The notes under the pieces were generated by a model. It was not told where the DNA came from. It did no database searches and saw nothing but the letters and a program-made list of their open reading frames with translations. A stretch of DNA of 18,081 nt from Minisyncoccota bacterium. Its GTDB lineage: Bacteria; Patescibacteriota; Minisyncoccia; UBA6257; HR35. The stretch spans positions 2,501-20,581 of the forward strand of contig CALHPI010000032.1 in NCBI GenBank assembly GCA_938036275.1. Reading direction: 5' to 3'. Every line of letters starts with the position of its first letter. Within the stretch, counting starts at the first letter, position 1. This document shows positions 16,179 to 18,081 of the stretch, in pieces. The translations under genes were made by a program, and so were the position numbers.

Positions 16179-16592
16179 ATGTATCAACCACCTGGTCCTC
16201 CACAAGAACCACCACCAAAACTATATCCATTATTAGGAGAAGAAAACATTAGAAAACTTTTACGATATCATTATGAATTACTTAGCCATTCTGAAATTAA
16301 AGATCTTTTTCCAACTGGAGAAGAATTAAACAAGTCTGCAGAAAAAAATGCTGATTTTTTTATTCAAATTTTAGGAGGTCCGCCTTATTTTTCACAAAAG
16401 TATGGTCCCCCTATGATGCGAGCAAGACATTTAAAATTTTCCATCAATTATAAAAAAAGAGAGATTTGGCTACAATGTTTTTTTAAGGCAATACAAAAAC
16501 TAAAACAAGAAATTGAATTCCCAGAAAAAGAAGAAAAAAAATTTAAAGAATTTCTTATTCGATTTTCTGAATGGATGATTAACGAAAAATAA
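16179..16592 (+). CDS. Truncated haemoglobin (2/2 globin, group II-like)
   Basis: The protein has 137 residues. After a proline-rich start (PPGPPQEPPPK, 4-14) comes a truncated globin fold: YHYELLSHSEIKDLFP (30-45) covers the B helix with a tyrosine at the B10 region and Phe44 at the CD corner. ADFFIQILGGPPYFSQKYG (58-76) and MMRARHLKFSI (79-89) carry the proximal histidine His84, and WLQCF (97-101) holds the conserved tryptophan of groups II and III. The GGPPYFSQ and RARHLKF wording is closest to group II. Such globins bind O2 and NO and often protect respiration against nitric oxide. The proline-rich extension is unusual and probably disordered. It is a single gene, divergent from a lipoprotein gene and convergent with the next one. 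Confidence 0.88.
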   Translation: MYQPPGPPQEPPPKLYPLLGEENIRKLLRYHYELLSHSEIKDLFPTGEELNKSAEKNADFFIQILGGPPYFSQKYGPPMMRARHLKFSINYKKREIWLQCFFKAIQKLKQEIEFPEKEEKKFKEFLIRFSEWMINEK

Positions 16593-16641
16593 ACTTTATT
16601 TGTAAATTTTATTTAGTTATCTAACTCCAAAAAAAGATTTA

Positions 16642-17340
16642 TCATTTCTCTTTTTTTTGCAAGCTTGTTGGACAATTTCCAATTTTTTGCATTTCTTTAA
16701 AAAGAGTAATTCCTTCTTCTAAATATTTATCTTTATCAAACTCAAAATTTTTTTGAATTTGTACAGATTCTTTTATTTCATTCATAAGTTTAGGATATTC
16801 TACTTTTATTATTTCTTGCTTTAAAACAGCTTCTGCAAATTTTAAGCATTGTTCCACATTTAGATTTTCAATTCTTCTATCTTGCTTCCTTAATTCTTGA
16901 CATTTATTTTCTATTTGAGTGTCCGATATTTTAATTTGATTTTGCATTTTTTCTTGTATATATAGATTTACTAAAGTTTCAAGAAGGACCTGCTCCAAAA
17001 TGTTTTTAATTATTGGTTTTTTATCAAATCCCTCTAACTTGGCTGCTTGCTCGATAATCTTCATTTCTCTATATTTTTGATATGAATTTTTTGGTTCCAA
17101 ACCCATTATCATTTCCTGAATTGCAGGATCTTGAGGTATTTTTTCTGGGTTACACATTAGTTCAAAAAGTGTTTTTTTTTCTGCATTAGCTAATCGTGAA
17201 GCCTTTTCAATGTAGGTTTCGTAATAGATTTCAAATTTGGTAGTTGTAATACTTTCTTTTCCAATTTGTTCAATTTTTACTCCCTGTTCTTTACAAAAAA
17301 AACTTAAAAGCAATAAAACTATTATACTTTTTTTTTTCAT
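16642..17340 (-). CDS. Lipoprotein with SurA/PrsA N-terminal-like domain
   Basis: The protein has 232 residues. The signal ends in a lipobox LSFFC (Cys16). The mature part is nearly all helical. The central segment, KLEGFDKKPIIKNILEQ followed by a helix and QNQIKISDTQIENKCQEL, resembles the N-terminal chaperone domain of SurA- or PrsA-type foldases, in which a helical pair is followed by the ISDxEI turn. No parvulin (PPIase) domain follows. A periplasmic chaperone or holdase role is plausible; the match is by pattern only. Start at 17340 is supported by AAGGAG about 7 bases upstream. The gene converges on the globin gene, with 49 bases between stops and no convincing terminator hairpin. Confidence 0.65.
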   Translation of the reverse strand: MKKKSIIVLLLLSFFCKEQGVKIEQIGKESITTTKFEIYYETYIEKASRLANAEKKTLFELMCNPEKIPQDPAIQEMIMGLEPKNSYQKYREMKIIEQAAKLEGFDKKPIIKNILEQVLLETLVNLYIQEKMQNQIKISDTQIENKCQELRKQDRRIENLNVEQCLKFAEAVLKQEIIKVEYPKLMNEIKESVQIQKNFEFDKDKYLEEGITLFKEMQKIGNCPTSLQKKEK

Positions 17341-17523
17341 TCGAATTCTCCTTATGCTAAGCTAATTTTCTTACTCGTATATAGTGGTCAATAGATTTTA
17401 TTTAAAATTCAACATAAAATTTTTTTAAATTTAATTAAATTCTAAAATCTCAACTGATTACCAAAATTGTCAATGATTAATTTTTTTTTTAGAAAATAAA
17501 ATTTTAACATACATATATATAGT

Positions 17524-18033
17524 ATGATACATAAAGATCAATATAAACTCAAAAATACTCATCAATATTGTATTTATATACAAGAAAACTTATATTTGTT
17601 TTTAAAACGAAATTCTCAAAATAATCTTTCGAATTTACTAGAATACTTAATTCGTAAATACAAATATAACGTATTGAATCAAAAAAGTATTAGTTCTTTA
17701 GGAAGAGGTTCGGTTCAATATCAGCCAAAAACAAAAAATTATAAAAGAATAATTCTCAAAAACATAAATCCTTATCTATGGAAAGAATTAAAAATCATAA
17801 AAAACACAACAGGTTATTCTATCAGTTATATTATACGAGTAATGATAGAATGGGAAATGCAATCAAAGGGGCACTATATAATTCCATTACTCCCTTTAGA
17901 ACCAGTTTTATCAAACAACACACAACAACAATTATCACAAAATAATTTTATTGCCATTAATAATTATCAATGGAAAGAAGTGTGGAGTAGGCATAATAAT
18001 GAAATTTCAGTTATTTGTATAGATTTTTTATAA
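17524..18033 (+). CDS. DUF1564-like protein (Leptospira-type family), unknown function
   Basis: The protein has 169 residues and no signal peptide. Its order of features resembles the DUF1564 family seen in Leptospira: an opening strand and helix (YCIYIQENLYLFLKR), a LLEYLIRKYKYNV helix (about 39-51), then VQYQP (64-68), YKRIILKNINPYLWKEL (73-89) and a final helix pair GYSISYIIRVMIEWEM (97-112). The last 55 residues are glutamine- and asparagine-rich and seem specific to this gene. DUF1564 proteins have no known role and occur in many copies per genome in Leptospira; the helix-turn-helix-like end hints at nucleic acid binding, which is inference. No Shine-Dalgarno is visible before ATG at 17524; upstream is an AT repeat-like stretch. 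Confidence 0.55.
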   Translation: MIHKDQYKLKNTHQYCIYIQENLYLFLKRNSQNNLSNLLEYLIRKYKYNVLNQKSISSLGRGSVQYQPKTKNYKRIILKNINPYLWKELKIIKNTTGYSISYIIRVMIEWEMQSKGHYIIPLLPLEPVLSNNTQQQLSQNNFIAINNYQWKEVWSRHNNEISVICIDFL

Positions 18034-18081
18034 AAAAATATTATAATAATTTATTTTTTTATAAAACATAGCTCAATTTGC

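Noticed and set aside
16593..16641. Short inverted repeat AGTTATCTAACT between convergent genes, considered as a bidirectional terminator
   Set aside because: The stem is only about 4-5 AT-rich base pairs and lacks a following T-run in the plus direction.

Overview
The window is strongly AT-rich, uses the standard genetic code and is densely packed with bacterial genes. It most resembles a spirochaete of the Leptospirales type. The evidence is a FliY-type flagellar switch protein, many small lipoproteins with spirochaetal lipoboxes, and a right-edge gene resembling a family (DUF1564) known mainly from Leptospira. The placement is an inference from gene content and protein style, not from a marker-gene comparison.

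Layout. The left edge (1-188) holds the end of a high-potential iron-sulfur protein, followed by tRNA-Phe. Positions 369-1791 (minus) carry fliY and, just downstream, a small SET-domain methyltransferase. Positions 1977-4445 (plus) carry dnaX, an overlapping DUF192 gene and a secreted YceI protein. Positions 4457-13274 (minus) form one long tightly packed series, read from the right: a lipoprotein, a divergent GlpX-type phosphatase, a polysaccharide flippase, a class A penicillin-binding protein, a zinc-ribbon Nudix hydrolase, a SNF2/RapA-like ATPase and finally tRNA-Arg(CCT). Gaps are about 0-25 bases, two junctions are ATGA overlaps, and the first base of the tRNA is the last base of the ATPase stop codon. 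This looks like an envelope-building operon with a nucleic-acid motor and a tRNA attached at its end.

Positions 13275-14995 are the only long stretch without an intact gene. They contain two convergent gene ruins that can still be identified: a cytochrome P460-family haem protein (13808-14308, plus) and a Crp/Fnr-family regulator (14303 to about 14805, minus). Both have several frameshifts and stops. To their right lie an unknown two-pass membrane protein, a cysteine-rich lipoprotein, an intact truncated globin, a SurA-N-like lipoprotein and the DUF1564-like gene. An intact globin beside a dead P460 and a dead Fnr-like regulator suggests a nitrosative-stress or NO-handling locus that has been partly lost. 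I saw no CRISPR array, insertion sequence, prophage or recognisable defence system.
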